From Nicotiana tabacum (Eukaryota; Streptophyta; Magnoliopsida; Solanales; Solanaceae), in the NCBI RefSeq assembly GCF_000715075.1, contig NC_134095.1:8976722-9040721 (forward strand): a stretch of 64,000 bases of DNA, given 5' to 3'. The notes beneath the pieces were generated by a model. It was given only the letters and a program-made list of their open reading frames with translations. It did not search any database and was not told the DNA's origin. Both the position numbers and the translations under genes were made by a program. Positions 46,349 to 59,832 of the stretch are shown here, piece after piece (the stretch's first letter is position 1; every line of letters begins with the position of its first letter).

Positions 46349-49300
46349 ATGGAAGCTCCCCAGAGTTTAATCGGCAAATTATACACTTCTTATTGCGACG
46401 GCATACATTTTGCTAAGCCAATTTCCTCCTTCAGAACTAACGAAGTTGATTTAGTAAGTGTTGGCCTCAATTAGTTGATTTATTGAATTCGCAAAACGTT
46501 TTCATTTTAAATTACCTCTTTTTTCCTCACTATTTTTGATTTTCTTTTTCTCTTTAGGTGCGAAATGTGCTGCAAATATTACAAGGTTTTACGAGTACGC
46601 TGTTGTATTGGGATGAATTAGGGCAGCGTTTTTGTGTGCGGAGTGGAATATACGTTAGCCATCTTTCACATACCAGTCTTTATCATGTACTTAATCAGTT
46701 CACTTATGCAGCAACTTGCTTGAAAATGGTTGAGATTAGAATTCATAAGGTTGAAAAATCTGTGCCTTCACCACCACCCACTTTGAGGGCATTTTGTTGC
46801 TCTATCTCCACTTGGCTAACAGTAAGTGTCTACTTTGTTGTTTGCTTTATCTAATATTTGAGTGTATGCATTTAGAGCTTAAGTTATATTCTTCATCAGT
46901 GTAAAGAATTTTTACACCATCAGGTCATGTTTACCTGTTGTAGCATGCAATCTGTCTTGTTTTCAAGAAAAATCCCACATTTTAAGGTGAATTATATGTA
47001 GATAATCCTTTGGATGACCTGATAGTGTAAAAAAATTCCTTACACTGATAGTGTTTATAGCCTAAACTCATGAATTTATATATAAACAAAAGGATTTTGA
47101 ACTTCTTTTATGGAGCAGTGGTTACGGGAAGGCGCATTGAAAGAGGAGATGAAGGTGGTCAACTCCTCTAGTTTAACTACTCCAACCCTCTTGGGATTGT
47201 CAAGTTCTTTATCAAGGTTGGTACATTGTATCCGAATAAATTACCTTGTGAAATGAAAATTTTGAAAAATAGCATGGTGTAGTTCATTGACCGAGAAGTG
47301 ATGCTGGTGCCATTAAGCATAATAAAAAAGAAAAAAAGTGGGGAAAAATCCCTCCACCTCTAACCATTAGTTGAAGCTTGAGTCACCAAAGGTGGGAGGG
47401 GGATGGGAAGTGGAAGAACCACTATTGCCTTTGCGGAGAGGGGAGGGGGCATATGGGGGCGGGATTTTAAAAAAAAGAACCAAAATAAAAATAAAAATAG
47501 AAGCTACTCAAATCAAGGAAAACGAAATGGAAAGAAGATGTGAAGAATGAAGATTATGCAGGGTAGTCATCATCGAAGTAAATGGAATATGAGCCAGGGA
47601 TGAAGAGCTAAAACAGTGGTTACTAAGTGAAGATAAGAGGATACTTAGTTGGGTTTGTTATGATAGAGGTCTAGTATAGTTATGATAAGCTAAAAATCTG
47701 ATAAACCAAAAGGGTGGCAAGAGAAAATCTTTCCATCCGGGCAGATGGATCTTAGGTGTACAGATGGATCTTAGGTGGTGCTTCACTAGAGTCTATGGGC
47801 CTCACTCCAATTGGGAAAGAACGGTTTTTTGGGAGGAATTGTCTGCCATAAGGGGCTTAAGGAGTGAACACTGGGTGATAGGCGGATATTTCAATGTATG
47901 TAGATTTGAGCATGAAAGGTTCAATTGCATAAGAAGATCCGGAGCTATGAAATTTTTTTCTGACTTCATCCAAGAGATGGAATAGATTGATCTCCCACTC
48001 CAGGGAGCCACATATACCTGGTTTAGGGGAGAAGACTCTGCTCAAGCATCTAGGATTGATAGATTCCTCATCTCCAATGAATGGAATGACACCTTTGGCT
48101 CTGTGAAGCAATTAGCTCTCCCAAAGGTTATATCAGATCACAGGCCAATAGTGTTGGAAAGTGGTGACTGGTCATCAAATCCTTCCTACTTCAAATTTGA
48201 AAATATGTGGCTACAACACGAGGGTTTCAGGGAAAAAATTTCAGAATGGTGGCAGAGTTACACGGTTAATAGCACCCCTGACTTTATCCTTTTCCAAAAG
48301 CTGAAACATCTGAAGAAAGACATAGCCATATGGAACAAAGAAGTATTTGGCAAAATAGAAACAAGGAAAGCCAGAGCTTTGGAGGAACTGATGCTACTGG
48401 AGCAACTAACTGAAGGCAGGATTTTGAGCCAAGCTGAAAAAACAACGATGTTGAACTTAAAAGATTGAACTACAGCACCTGGCAAAGACAGAGGAGATTT
48501 CATGGAGACAAAAATCCAGGTGCTTGTGGCTTAAAGAAGGGGATAGGAACACAAAATTCTTCCAAAAAGTTGCTAACTCCCACGGAAGATACAACTGCAT
48601 AGACATGCTAAAGGTGGACGATGAAATCATTGAGGACAAAGATCTTATCAAAGGTAAAATACTCGACTACTACCAGAATCTATACTCTGAGGATGAGGAT
48701 TGGAGACCTACAACACATTTTGAGGGTCTAGAGCGCCTAACACATGAAGAAAGGGTGGATCTGGAGAATGCCTTTTCAGAAGATGAAGTGAGAGATGCCA
48801 TAAACAGTTGTGCCCCTGACAAGAGCCCCGGTCCAGATGGCTTCACAATGACCTTCTTTCAGAAGTCATGGGATACCATTAAGCATGATGTACTTGCCGC
48901 CATCAACCACTTCCATCAAAACTGCCACATGGTTAAGTCTTTCAACGCATCATTTATTGCACTCATCCCTAAAAGAAAAGGAGCTATAGAGCTAAGAGAT
49001 TATAGACCTATAAGTCTCATAGGCAGCATTTACAAGATTGTAGCTACAGTGCTAGCTGAAAGACTCAAAGGGGTGATAGGGAAGCTTGTTTCTGGTCATC
49101 AAAATGCTTCTATCAAGGGGAGGCAAATAACTGATGCTACTCTTATAGCAAATGAAGTTTTGGATTGGAAAATGAGAACGGGGGAAGCTGGACTTTTGCT
49201 CAAGTTGGATGTTGAAAAAGCTTTTGACAAATTGGGTTGGTCTTATCTATTCTCAATACTTAGACAAATGGGATTCGGAGAGAAATGGATCAAGTGGATT

Positions 49301-51677
49301 AGATACTGCATCACTATAGTCAAGTACTCCATTCTTGTTAATAGAAGCCCAGTGGGATTCTTCTCTCCAAAGAGAGGGATTAGACAGGGGGACCCTCTTT
49401 CACCCTTCCTTTTTATACTGGCTATAAGTCCAATGCTTGAAAAAGCTAAACAACTACAATGGTTTGAAGGGTTCTCAGTGGGTAATAGCAGGAGCTCTCC
49501 TATTTCTGTGTCACACCTTCTGTTTGCAGATGACACCCTCATCTTCTGTGGAGCAGAAAAGTCTCAAGTCCTTCACCTAAACATCACTCTTATGTTATTT
49601 GAAGCTATGTCTGGCCTGCACATTAATATGCTCAAAAGTGTTATCTACCCAGTGAACTCGGTACCAAATTTGCTAGAACTAGCAGACATTATGGGTTGTA
49701 ATACAGGCTCCTTCCCTACCACATATCTGGGTCTTCCTTTAGGTGCCAAATACAAGTCTACTGAGATATGGAATGCAGTAGTTGAAAAATTTGAAAAGAA
49801 ATTGGCTACGTGGCAGAGGCAATACATATCTCTTGGTGGCAGGCTTACCCTTATCAATAGTGTATTAGATAGCATACCCACCTATTTCATGGCACTCTTT
49901 CCTATCCCAGCAAAGGTTCAAAAGCAATTGGACAGAATAAGAAGGAACTTTCTATGGGAAGGGAATAACATCAGTCACAAGATTCACCTGGTGAAATGGA
50001 CCAAAGTCACACTTCCGAAAGCACTTGGTGGACTTGGAGTTAAGGACCTAGCCTTACATAACAAAAGTATGTTGATGAAATGACACTGGAGGTTTAATCA
50101 AGATGATGCTGGCTTATGGAAGGAAGTTATCATAGCAAAATATGGTAGACTCAACCATTGGTGTACCAACAGAATTAGAACTCCTTATGGCACAGGATTA
50201 TGGAAGAGCATACACAATTTATGGGGAGCTTTCTCTACTAACATTCATTTTCAGATTGGCGACGGGGCCACTACAAAATTTTGGACTGAAAAATGGATAG
50301 GGGACTCAACACTAAAGGAAGCTTTTCCAAATCTCTTTCTTATTGCAGGAAATACAGAATCCCTTGTTTCTCATAACAGAGAAGGCAACACATGGAGCCC
50401 GATCCTCAGAAGAAACCTGCAAGATTGGGAGGTGGAGGATTACATAGACCTGCTAAAGTTATTGGAGAATCACACTATAAACACTCAACTGAAGGACAAA
50501 CTGAAATGGGGAAACTCAAAGGATGGAACTTACTCTGTCAAGGCAGGGTATGCTAAAATATGCTCCAACAGTATGATGATTGATCTATGGCCTTGGAAAC
50601 TAGTATGGAAGACAAAACTGCCACCCAAAGTCTGCTGCTTCAGCTGGTTGGCCTTAAAGGATGCATGCCTCACCCAAGACAACCTCACCAGAAGAAATTT
50701 TCCACTGGCCAACAGGTGTTACATGTGTCAAGTGAACTCAGAATCTGTTAACCATCTTTTCCTACATTGTTCAGTAGCCACAGACAAATGGAACATGTTT
50801 CTTAGTATTTTTGGTCTACACTGGACTATGCCATTCAATGCCAGAGAGGCATATGTGAGCTGGAGCTCAAGGGAAGTTGACAGAACCATCAAGAAAGTCT
50901 GGAATATGGTACCTGCAAGCATTTTTTGGTGTATCTGGGTCGAAAGGAATAGTAGATGTTTTGAAGGATTATCAACTTCAATAGATTGCTTAAAGGCTAG
51001 ATGTTTGGTTAATTTGTTTCACTGGGCTAACTTTACTACTGTAAACAACTATGATGTTTTTTTGGACTTTGTCAGCTCTTTAGTTTTGTAGCACTCAATT
51101 GTAAATAAGCTGTCAAACTCACTTCCTTTGTAACTTTTGCATATTCCTGATGCATTTTATGATATATTCCACTTACTTCATCAAAAAAAAAAAAAAAAAA
51201 TCTTTCCATCTCTGGGAAATTACAATTAATTGGAGTTGAAGAGAGTAAAAAATCCTGGCATCTTATTGCAGATGAGAGAAGAACTTCCTAAGATTGGTAA
51301 ATCACAATGTGTTTGATTGGGAGAGCTATATGAGAGAACTTATTTTCTTTAACTTCTATACATGTCAAAATTCTAACTTCCTCTATGCTGGATGTTTGGC
51401 CTCGGCTTTGGTGCACACTTTCGTACATATAACTAAGGGAATTGCTTATTGCCTTTTCTCGCGGTTTCAATGTGCATTTTTCTTGATTGTAATATGTGCA
51501 TCTCATGTTTTGTTCTGCTTCTTTTACTATTTGTTTGTGGATATAGTGGATATCTCATATCTTAACAGAGATTCGTAAATTTCTGAGAAATCATTCCAGG
51601 ATTTACTTTTTCCAACACGAACTGTTGTGTAGCTCCGATCTTGCAGCATTTCTAAATGTTGCTTGATGAAATATGTT

Positions 51678-51717
<40 letters not shown>

Positions 51718-54700
51718 TTATACTGGGTTGTTGTTATTGTTGTTGTTGTAAACATGCGTTTTGATTCTTATTTCCATCTTTGATGGACCTGTTATCCGTC
51801 CTCATTGTCCTTTCTCTGTAAGACTTTCTTTTGCTGCCTTTCTTCTGCTATCCTGATTATGTGTGTACATATTTTCAGGAAACCCCTCTTTCCTTTTGAA
51901 ATGCCAAGGGGGAGGCGACTGGTGCTCCCCTTTTGCATGCCTTACCCAAAAGAATTTTAACAGCTCACTTGTTTGACTGGTCTTGCTGACAGATCTTTTC
52001 CCTGTACTTTTAGGGGTTATTAATTAAAGTTCCTAACAGGATTTATCAATGCCATATTAGTTTGTGTGCAGGAGCTGAGTTTTTGTTTCAACTAGTGCAA
52101 GGAGCCATTCCACAAGCTTATGATGAAACTAATTCTTCTATCTCTGCCACAGCTATTGCTGTGCATATTCTTAATTATTTATTTAAGAAGCTGACTGAAG
52201 TTTGTCTTGTGCAAGGAGGCGAGGTGTGTCACTGCTTTGCTTTACTGGACATATTTGCTGAGTCTTTCATCTTATAACTCATCATCTGGAGTAAATATTT
52301 TCAGGAGGATGCTTACAGGATGATATTACATGCATTTGTTAGCAGTCTTTTGCCATACATTGAGGGCCTTGATTCATGGCTTTATGAAGGAATTCTTGAC
52401 GACCCCTTTGAGGAGGTAAGTTTCTATTGATTGTCGTGTTAATGGAATAGCGAATGATTTTATATAGCTTTTAACATAGATCAGAATAATAGCTTCCTGG
52501 ATCATGCTTATATCTGCATGTTTCAACATCCTAGCATATTTTTATGGCGAGTGCATTTTGAAGTCAAAAGTCTAGCGGAGGGCAAATGTTCGCTATATTA
52601 GTTCAGAGTTTTATCTGGACCTTAACCCTTTTTTTCTTTTATTGGAAAAAGAAGTATGCCTAAAGTGCAATGTGGCAAAGGAAGAAGGGCTATTCCATAG
52701 TATACCTTTTTAACTTTGGTACAGAACTTCAATTTCATGAATAATTAAGCTAGTCTAATAGTGTACGTCTAGATATGTTACACTGACTCGACTATGGCAT
52801 ACTGGTATGGATAAAGGGTACTTTAATATATTTTTGATATATCTTGTACCATATGAAGTATCTAATCTGATATCATATAATAAATGAAGAATGTATGCAA
52901 CAGTGATCCATAGTGCTTGTTTTGATAAAGCGTTTCACGGATTATTTAATATGGAGCCAAAATTGTATTATGATTCCAAGACATCCATTACTCATGCTAT
53001 TGTGTAAGCAATTAATGCTCTAGCAAAAAGCTTATTTGTGCTCTTAACATCTAACATGATACAGTCTAAAAAGTATGATGTCTAATTACTATAAGTTATG
53101 GCATTTGTACAAATTGTTGAAATTAGTTAACTGGTGAATTTTCCTCGGCAAATTTGGAGTATGAGTTAGGTAATTTTAGTATGTTTTCCTTTTCATTTTT
53201 GATTTTCATAGTTATGGCTTATGGCAGACAGTTCAGCAACACCTATGTTTAGACATTGAAGTTCTCTAAGACAATCTTATGTCTGTATGCTTATTATGCA
53301 GATGTTCTTTTGTGCTAACAAAGGAATTGCAGTTGATGAGTCTGAGTTTTGGGAGAAGAGCTATCTGCTGAGATCTGCAAAACTGGATACTGGTTGTCAA
53401 GCTGATTCTTTGCTTTCAATAAAGCGGACAAACGATATGGGTAGAAGAGAACCTAATGATGTGCCTGGTTTGGCAAATGAAAAAGAGGCAAAAGAGAGAG
53501 GTTTGGATGTATGTCCGCTGTTTATCAAAGAGATAGCCAGGGATATTATCTCTGCTGGAAAGTCATTGCAGCTTGTTCAACATACTACGATGAGATCCTC
53601 AGTATCTGCCAGTTCTATTCAAACTGGCGGGCGTATTGCTGGGTTAAGCTTGTCAGAGATCTTTTGTGTCACTTTATCAGCTCTTATTGGCTATGGGGAT
53701 CACATATCTGATTACTTTTTCCAGGAGAAGAAAATTGTATCATTAGTTAAATCAATTATTGGAAGGCAAAAAGTAGAAAGAAGTAACGAGAGCTTCCAAG
53801 AGATGGCATGCTCAGATAAAGAATGGTGTAAGTTCTTGGTTGATACAGTGGCTCAGAAAGGAAGAGCTGATCTCGATTCATGTCATGCTCTTGGAGAGGA
53901 AGTGGATAGCTTTGTTGTGAAAGGAGATAAGCTACCTTTAGATGGAAATGATATTCTATCTTTAGGATTCCGTCCTGAAAATCCAGCTATAACTACTAGC
54001 CAAAATTTTCTTCATGCAAATAGGGATGCTTGGGGTGCATTGAATTTATCTAGAGAGTTTTACCTCCCCCCTCTTAATGATGAGGGATTAAGGGAGGCAA
54101 TATTCATTGGAAGTGGTGGGTCATGCGTGGCAACCAAAAATACAAACTATACCTTTGGTTTTCAGTTTGGTGAATCTGTACGTGATCGATTAGAGGAAGA
54201 TGTCAATTTTCTGGAGGAGCTGTTCCCATTTCCAACTCTTCTTCCTCCTTTTCAGGTACTGATATCTTGTAACCTCAGTAGTCATAAAAGAAATATAATT
54301 TAACTTGTTTTTGACATGCTCAGTATTCCTCACCTTCACTTCCCAAGGCTGGGTAGGAGGTCATTTATCTATGATTTTTTTTTAGCCTAATATTTTCTTC
54401 TTATACCAGGTCATATCATATAAATATATAGTACTTTACACCAGTAAAAAACAACTTTTAAAACAAGGGGTGTGATAATGTGGTCTAAACCATAGAACCA
54501 TCCGAAAATGTTCTAGTTCAGCCAAAGTTGTTTTGGTTTTGTCTCGGTCTTGTTTCATTATGGTATTCCACATTGGGTGGCTAACTTATACTGTGACCAA
54601 CTGCCTAGTTAACTGAATATAGTTTTCTGCCAGTAAGAAAGTCAATTCTGACAGGTTGCTACTGCTTATTATTTAATTGTCGAGGTTGGAATTTGTGTTT

Positions 54701-57700
54701 AGCATGCCATCAAATTCACCAGGACCTTTAAATTTACTGCTTTTCTTGTATTTCCAGCACCATCCTTGTCATGCAAGACTTCAACTTGCAGCATTTTCTG
54801 AACCCACTTTGCATAACTCTCAATCTGTCACCATCCTCCTCTTGTTTCTTCCCTTGGGAATCTGACAATCCCATTTGGGATATCAAACCATGAGCTAAGC
54901 ATGGATTATAACAGACATTTCCGTTATTGACTGGCTAGATTGGGTTTTGAGTTTGAGATTTAACAGATTGGCTAAATCATTTTGGACCTTCAGTTGGAAG
55001 TGCACCTGTATCAAGATTAGGCTCTAAATAGTTTGTTTCTTAAGTGAACTTAGTTTAAATAGTTCGTGTCAAGTCATCTGGGGTTATGGCTAGTAGTTGT
55101 CTTAGTCTAGATTTTATTCCATCTTTTGAAGTTTAAATTTAACATTATTTTTGGAACAGGAGGATCATCACGTATCGGAGGTGTTTCCTTTCCAGGAAAA
55201 TAGTACACTCCCTTCAAGGACCTTAAACTGGATTGGAAGGGTTGAACCAAGGAATACTCCGTTGCCTACGGTTATTCTTCAAGAATGCCTTATTTTCTTC
55301 ATAAAAAAACAGGTAGTAGCACGTAGCTAAAAATACCTTTTTATATTTACATGGTTGAGATTTAATATGTCCAACCGCATCTCTTTTTTTGATAAGGTAT
55401 ATGTCCAACTGCCTCTTGTTATGCACTGCAGGCTGATTGTATTGGCAGGAATATTCTGTCAAAATTACTATGTGAGTGGAGACTGCTAGAAGAGCTGGAA
55501 GTTTTGCGTGCTATATACTTGTTAGGCTCAGGTCTGCATTGGTTTTTGATGAGCTAGCTTTTTAGTAGTCAATCGTCATTTGCATTCTTTACATGATTAT
55601 TATATTGCTCTCTCCAGGTGATTTGCTGCAGCACTTGTTGACAGTGGTCTTCAATAAATTAGACAAAGGAGAAAGCTTGGATGATGATTTTGAATTAAAC
55701 ACAACACTGCAGGTCCAATTGGTCAACTCAATCCTTTTGCTTGCTTGATTAGTTCCCATCTATCTGTCGGCAGAATTTTTCTATGAAAGATTCTTCTCTT
55801 ATGTTGTCAAAGTGGCTTCTCTATTAGTTAGTTGTAACCCCCCAAAAGGAAAAGTGCCATTCGTGCAGCTGGGAAAAGATTTTCCAATTCTTTCCTTTCC
55901 TTTTAACAACTTGATTTTCTTATCTATAGATAGCACTTGATCAGTATTCATATTCTAAAAGAGGAAGACTGGTGACTTTCTTGTTAATGATATTAAATTT
56001 TGAACAAACTTACTGGCAACTTTAAAATATGCATCCAAAGAAAGGAAAACAGCTTCTCGTTTTCTACTAGGTTCCAGCTGTAGTTTGAACTCTGAATATG
56101 TATTGTAGATTATCTTACACAGTGCTGAAATATCAAACTGGAAAAAAGAACTATGTATGCGCGAGCTGGCCTGGACCCCCCCGATACCCCCCCCCCCCCC
56201 AAAAAAAAAAAAAAAAAGAGAAGAAAAAGAACTGTGTGAAAGTAAGTCAATGACCTCTCTGTAATATCAGAAAAGGAGAATAAAAGATCAGATAGACCGT
56301 TTGCCTTCATCTTTAATTGTTGAAAAGGGGTTGAACTAAAACTACTGCAGCCTTTGGCGTCTGCAGAAGCCAATAATTGGTGTTTCCCGCTCCTATTTGT
56401 CCTATTATCTGGACTTTTAAATTGTTTTCTGCTACTGATGTCTGACTTCTCTAATTCCAGTCCCTTGAGTCTGCAAGTGAGGAAGCCCCTTTTGTATGCA
56501 CTTAACCTTTATTTTAATTCAGGAATCAATCCGATACTCTGCTGATGCCACGCTATTAAGCTCGCCGGATTCATTAATTGTGTCTGTAACAAGAAATAAT
56601 GCCACTAGTGATGATGACCAGCATGGTATGCCTGTTCCAACTTCGACACCTCGAAAGAGTCGAGGGCAGAACTTTGGCATTGATGGCCTGGATACACTCA
56701 TGTTTACATACAAGGTATGCTACTTGTTTTGTGGTGCTTTGGGCTGTCTGATCTGTGGTGTCTTACAACCTTGACATGTTGTGTTAAATGTTGAAATGTA
56801 ACAGGTTCCTTGGCCCCTTGAACTAATTGCAAATACAGAAGCAATAAAGAAGTATAATCAGGTAGCTAATGGACTGCTGTAGTTCCCCTCATGATGCAAT
56901 CGGTCTAAATGTTCTGCTCAGTAGTTTTGTCATCTTTTTCAGGTTATGAGGTTCTTACTGAAGGTCAGACGTGCAAAATTTGTTCTTGATAAAGCTCGGA
57001 GGTGGATGTGGAAGGTCTGTTCTCTGTTATCTTCTTTTGCTATAGTTACTTTGCAAACCAAATAGAAATTGCTAGCTATTCAATAACATTTATGTTAAGT
57101 GTCCCACATTGGTTGAGGGATGGGCTATTTGTCTCCTTATATGATCTTGGAGAATCATCACCTCATAAACTAAGCATTTGGAGTCAACTGCTATCCATTT
57201 TCTTTAGTATGGTACCAGAGCCAAACTCATCTCATTATTGATTTGTTCGATGTTGGGACCCATGTTATATTGTCCACGCTCCAGATACATGCGAGGGGGT
57301 GTTAAGTGTTCGACACTGATTAAGGGATGGGCTATTTGTCTACTTATATGGTCTTGGACAATCTTTCCTCATTAAATAAGCTTTTGGGGTTGAGTTAGGC
57401 CAAAGGTCCATTTTCTTTAACAATGGTGTACTTTATGTCTTCTAACAGGTTCCTTTAGTTGCTCTTATTAAAATGTTAACCTAGCAACTTCGTCTTCCAG
57501 GACAAAAGCTCCACATCTATTAACCGCAAGCATCATTGGTTACTGGAACAAAAACTGCTACATTTTGTGGATGCTTTCCACCAATATGTGATGGACCGGG
57601 TATTCTCTCTCTCTTCGTTATTAAATCAATCTTGCCTTTTTAATACTGTGTCTTCTTGTATGCCAGTATCTTCCCTGCTCTCTTGATTTGTGAAAAAATT

Positions 57701-58871
57701 TGCTTGACTTTGGTTGTCGTGGCTTTTGCCAGTCTGCATTTCTATTGGGGAAGTATAGGGCACTGATACTGATGGAAAATTGTTGCAACATGAGGTGGAT
57801 TGACGGGCATGGTGATTTCTTCGTGGAAAGTACAAATTTTATAATTTGCCTTTATATTCTTCTATGTTCTCATAAACAATTACTAGTATCACAGTGTTGC
57901 CTTCTGCTTTGTGTTTTTACCGGAGCTTAGACCCCTATTATAAGGTAAATGCAATTTCTATCATCAATCAAGGCTCTATCTCAAACTAGTTGGGATAAAT
58001 GCCGCTTCTGACATGCTTGATAAAATGAAGAAATCATGGATTCACAAAGCTCTTAGAAACATAAAATATTAGTCTGTTCATTATCTGCACTTGACTGTAA
58101 TGCCATCAAACATCAGTAAAAGGACGGCCTTTGCAAACAATTGTTGCTACATTTTATATCTGTTAAGAGTATCTCGCCATGTGACTGTAGGTGTATCACA
58201 GTGCATGGGGTGAACTCTGTGACGGTATGGCTGCAGCGAGATCATTGGATGAAGTCATAGAAATACACGAGGCTTACTTGCTGGCTATTCAAAGGCAGTG
58301 CTTCGCTGTTCCAGAAAAACTGGTATTACACGGACGCAATCTTTATTTGTTTTTTCCCCTTCCCAAAACATGGAAATGGAGAATCAAGCCTTGAGGGGTT
58401 AACTGGAAACAATTTCCTTTTTCCAGTGGGCACTGATTGCTAGCCGTATAAACAGTATTCTTGGATTAGCTCTGGATTTCTATTCAGTACAGCAGACTCT
58501 TAGCAGTGGAGGGGCAGTTTCAGCTATCAAGGCGAGGTGTGAAATGGAAATCAATAGGATAGAGAAACAGTTTGATGACTGCATAGCTTTCCTCCTGAGG
58601 GTAAGTCCATTTCTCCCTTATTTTGATACTAACCCTAACGTTATAATTACTTCAATAGCAGGGACTTGATTGACTCTCATACCATTTTGCAAAATTTCAG
58701 ATCCTCTCTTTCAAGCTCAATGTGGGACAGTTTCCTCATTTAGAAGATCTGGTTACCAGAATCAATTACAACCATTTCTATATGTCACATAATGGAAGTT
58801 TGATAAATGCACCTAGCTCTAATGCGGTCCCTTCCAAATCAGGAAAGTTCTTTTCAAATCAAAGAGATTGA
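46349..58871 (+). CDS. GCP5: Gamma-tubulin complex component 5 (GCP5-like)
   Basis: Sixteen coding exons: 46349-46453, 46558-46821, 47119-47216, 52061-52223, 52305-52415, 53302-54255, 55160-55312, 55432-55531, 55618-55712, 56523-56714, 56805-56861, 56943-57014, 57501-57599, 58191-58322, 58427-58600, 58701-58871. All introns are GT-AG and the sum is 2940 nt, 979 aa, the size expected for plant GCP5. Recognisable parts: LLPYIEGLDSWLYEGILDDP and FFCANKGIAVDESEFWEKSY in the N-terminal GRIP1 part, VPWPLELIANTEAIKKYNQV followed by MRFLLKVRRAKFVLDKARRW in the C-terminal GRIP2 part that binds gamma-tubulin. The protein is a scaffold of the ring complex that nucleates microtubules. Introns 2, 3 and 12 hold transposons. 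The exon 3/4 join (phase 2, AG plus T) was chosen because other acceptors give stops. Confidence 0.92.
46896..47050. mobile_element. MITE in GCP5 intron 2
   Basis: About 155 bp with long inverted ends: ATCAGTGTAAAGAATTTTTA and ACCATCAGGTCAT at the left, matching the reverse of ATGACCTGATAGTG and CCTTACACTGAT at the right, about 38 bp in all. The superfamily is not clear. Confidence 0.75.
47738..51196 (+). mobile_element. 5'-truncated L1-type LINE in GCP5 intron 3
   Basis: ORF2 runs in the sense of the host gene. It has the C-terminal half of the AP endonuclease (HWVIGGYFNV, ATYTWFRG, ISDHRPIVL), then RT in 48524-50083 (IALIPKRKGA, RDYRPISLI, RQGDPLSPFLF, catalytic FADD near 49522). After a stop at 50081-50083 a C-terminal zinc motif follows (CYMCQ, HLFLHC). 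A stop at 47983 and a frameshift near 48466 also break it. It ends in a poly(A) run (51183-51200). Target duplications AAAATCTTTCCATC lie at 47724-47737 and 51197-51210. Confidence 0.93.
51678..51750 (+). repeat. (GT)n(TA)n microsatellite and TTG tail
   Basis: (GT)n to about 51688, (TA)n to about 51714, then GATTATACTGGGTTG and TTG units to 51750. The last part matches the tail of RTE LINEs and some Solanaceae SINEs (compare the minus strand at 13529-13555). It lies in GCP5 intron 3. Confidence 0.7.
56187..56217 (+). repeat. C14A17 homopolymer pair in GCP5 intron 9
   Basis: Fourteen C followed directly by seventeen A; prone to length error. Confidence 0.9.
57093..57422 (+). mobile_element. 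TRIM retrotransposon in GCP5 intron 12
   Basis: Two short LTRs, 57093-57209 and 57300-57422, both starting TGTTAAGTG and containing GATGGGCTATTTGTC and TTATATG. Directly after the first LTR, TGGTACCAGAGCC (57210-57222) fits a tRNA-Met primer site with one mismatch. GAGGGGG (57293-57299) before the second LTR is a PPT. The interior is only 90 bp and has no gene. The flanks ATTTA and ATGGT do not form a clear target duplication. Confidence 0.88.
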
Positions 58872-59440
58872 ACGAAGTCTTGAAGGATTATTATCTCTGT
58901 TTTTATTTTTCTTTGTACAGCATTTATATAGTAGATTGCCTCCTTGTACTGGTGGTTTGCTACCATGGGATGTGGTGGATGGGGGATTTTCCAACAGCTC
59001 AACCCATTCAGAGAATGTTGGTTCCACTGAAGACCCTGCAGTACTCTAGTATATTTCGTTATCTCAAATGCCATCAACGGATCGACGGCTAGCTGTTCAG
59101 ATTGTTGTTTTGTCCAACATCTATTTTAGTTTTATACAAGATGTAGAGCTTGTTCTTATTTTTTCTGTAAGCTACCTTTTTTGTATTGTTATTTGAGGTG
59201 GAGCTTTTTGATGAAAGAAGTGTTTCTATCTAATTTGCTGCAGTTTTCTTCAGTGTCGGGATGTTCTAGAAATGAAAGTGTATTGTTGACTATTAAAGTA
59301 CTTTGTTGGTAAATGAGTATTCTGATAATCTGAATTCCCAGCGCAAAGCAAAGACATTATTTTCTTTATCGGATAGAATTTATGTTGTTTTCTACAAGCT
59401 TTGGACCGAACAAAATTTTCATTGATAAATAAACTCCGTA
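58872..59440. other. GCP5 3' end and convergent spacer
   Basis: 3' untranslated sequence of GCP5, probably ending within a few hundred bases. No gene seen. The transcription of the small gene on the minus strand may end near here. Confidence 0.4.
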
Positions 59441-59817
59441 CATGATAGGTAATTAATTTCTAAACTCTCTCTCTTGCTGTTCTGAATCGTTTGAATGCAT
59501 CTGATGGAAACTCGAGAATAATAAATGATATAAAAACTCAACTTCAAGGGAAGATTAGATACAGACAGAAGACAAATGGAGCATCTATTTTCACTTGTTC
59601 TATAGTAGTGCCTCAAAGACTTGAAAACACTGGACCTGAGTTCTTCGTTTCTCCTCTCCATCTCTGTTCTAAATTAAATTGGAACTAAAGGTAAATCAAG
59701 TACACAGAAAAGATTCAAAAACACAACTAATGTAGGATGATACATGTCATTTTTAAACAGTGTAACATGCACTGTGAAGGGTAGTGTAACAGACGATAGA
59801 AAACTGTGCGTGTGTTT

Positions 59818-59832
59818 GGGGGGGGGGGGGGG
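59818..59832 (+). repeat. Poly-G run
   Basis: About fifteen consecutive G between the convergent genes. Confidence 0.85.

Noticed and set aside
51270..51294. A possible GCP5 exon after the LINE (acceptor ATTGCAG, then ATGAGAGAAG)
   Set aside because: Joined to exon 3 in the right phase it gives an immediate stop; the exon at 52061 fits both phase and the family sequence.
54758..54865. Good acceptor (TTTCCAG) and open frame in GCP5 intron 6
   Set aside because: It ends in a stop and the exon at 55160 continues the family sequence directly.
57088..57427. Target duplication around the TRIM
   Set aside because: ATTTA and ATGGT share only two bases, so none is claimed.
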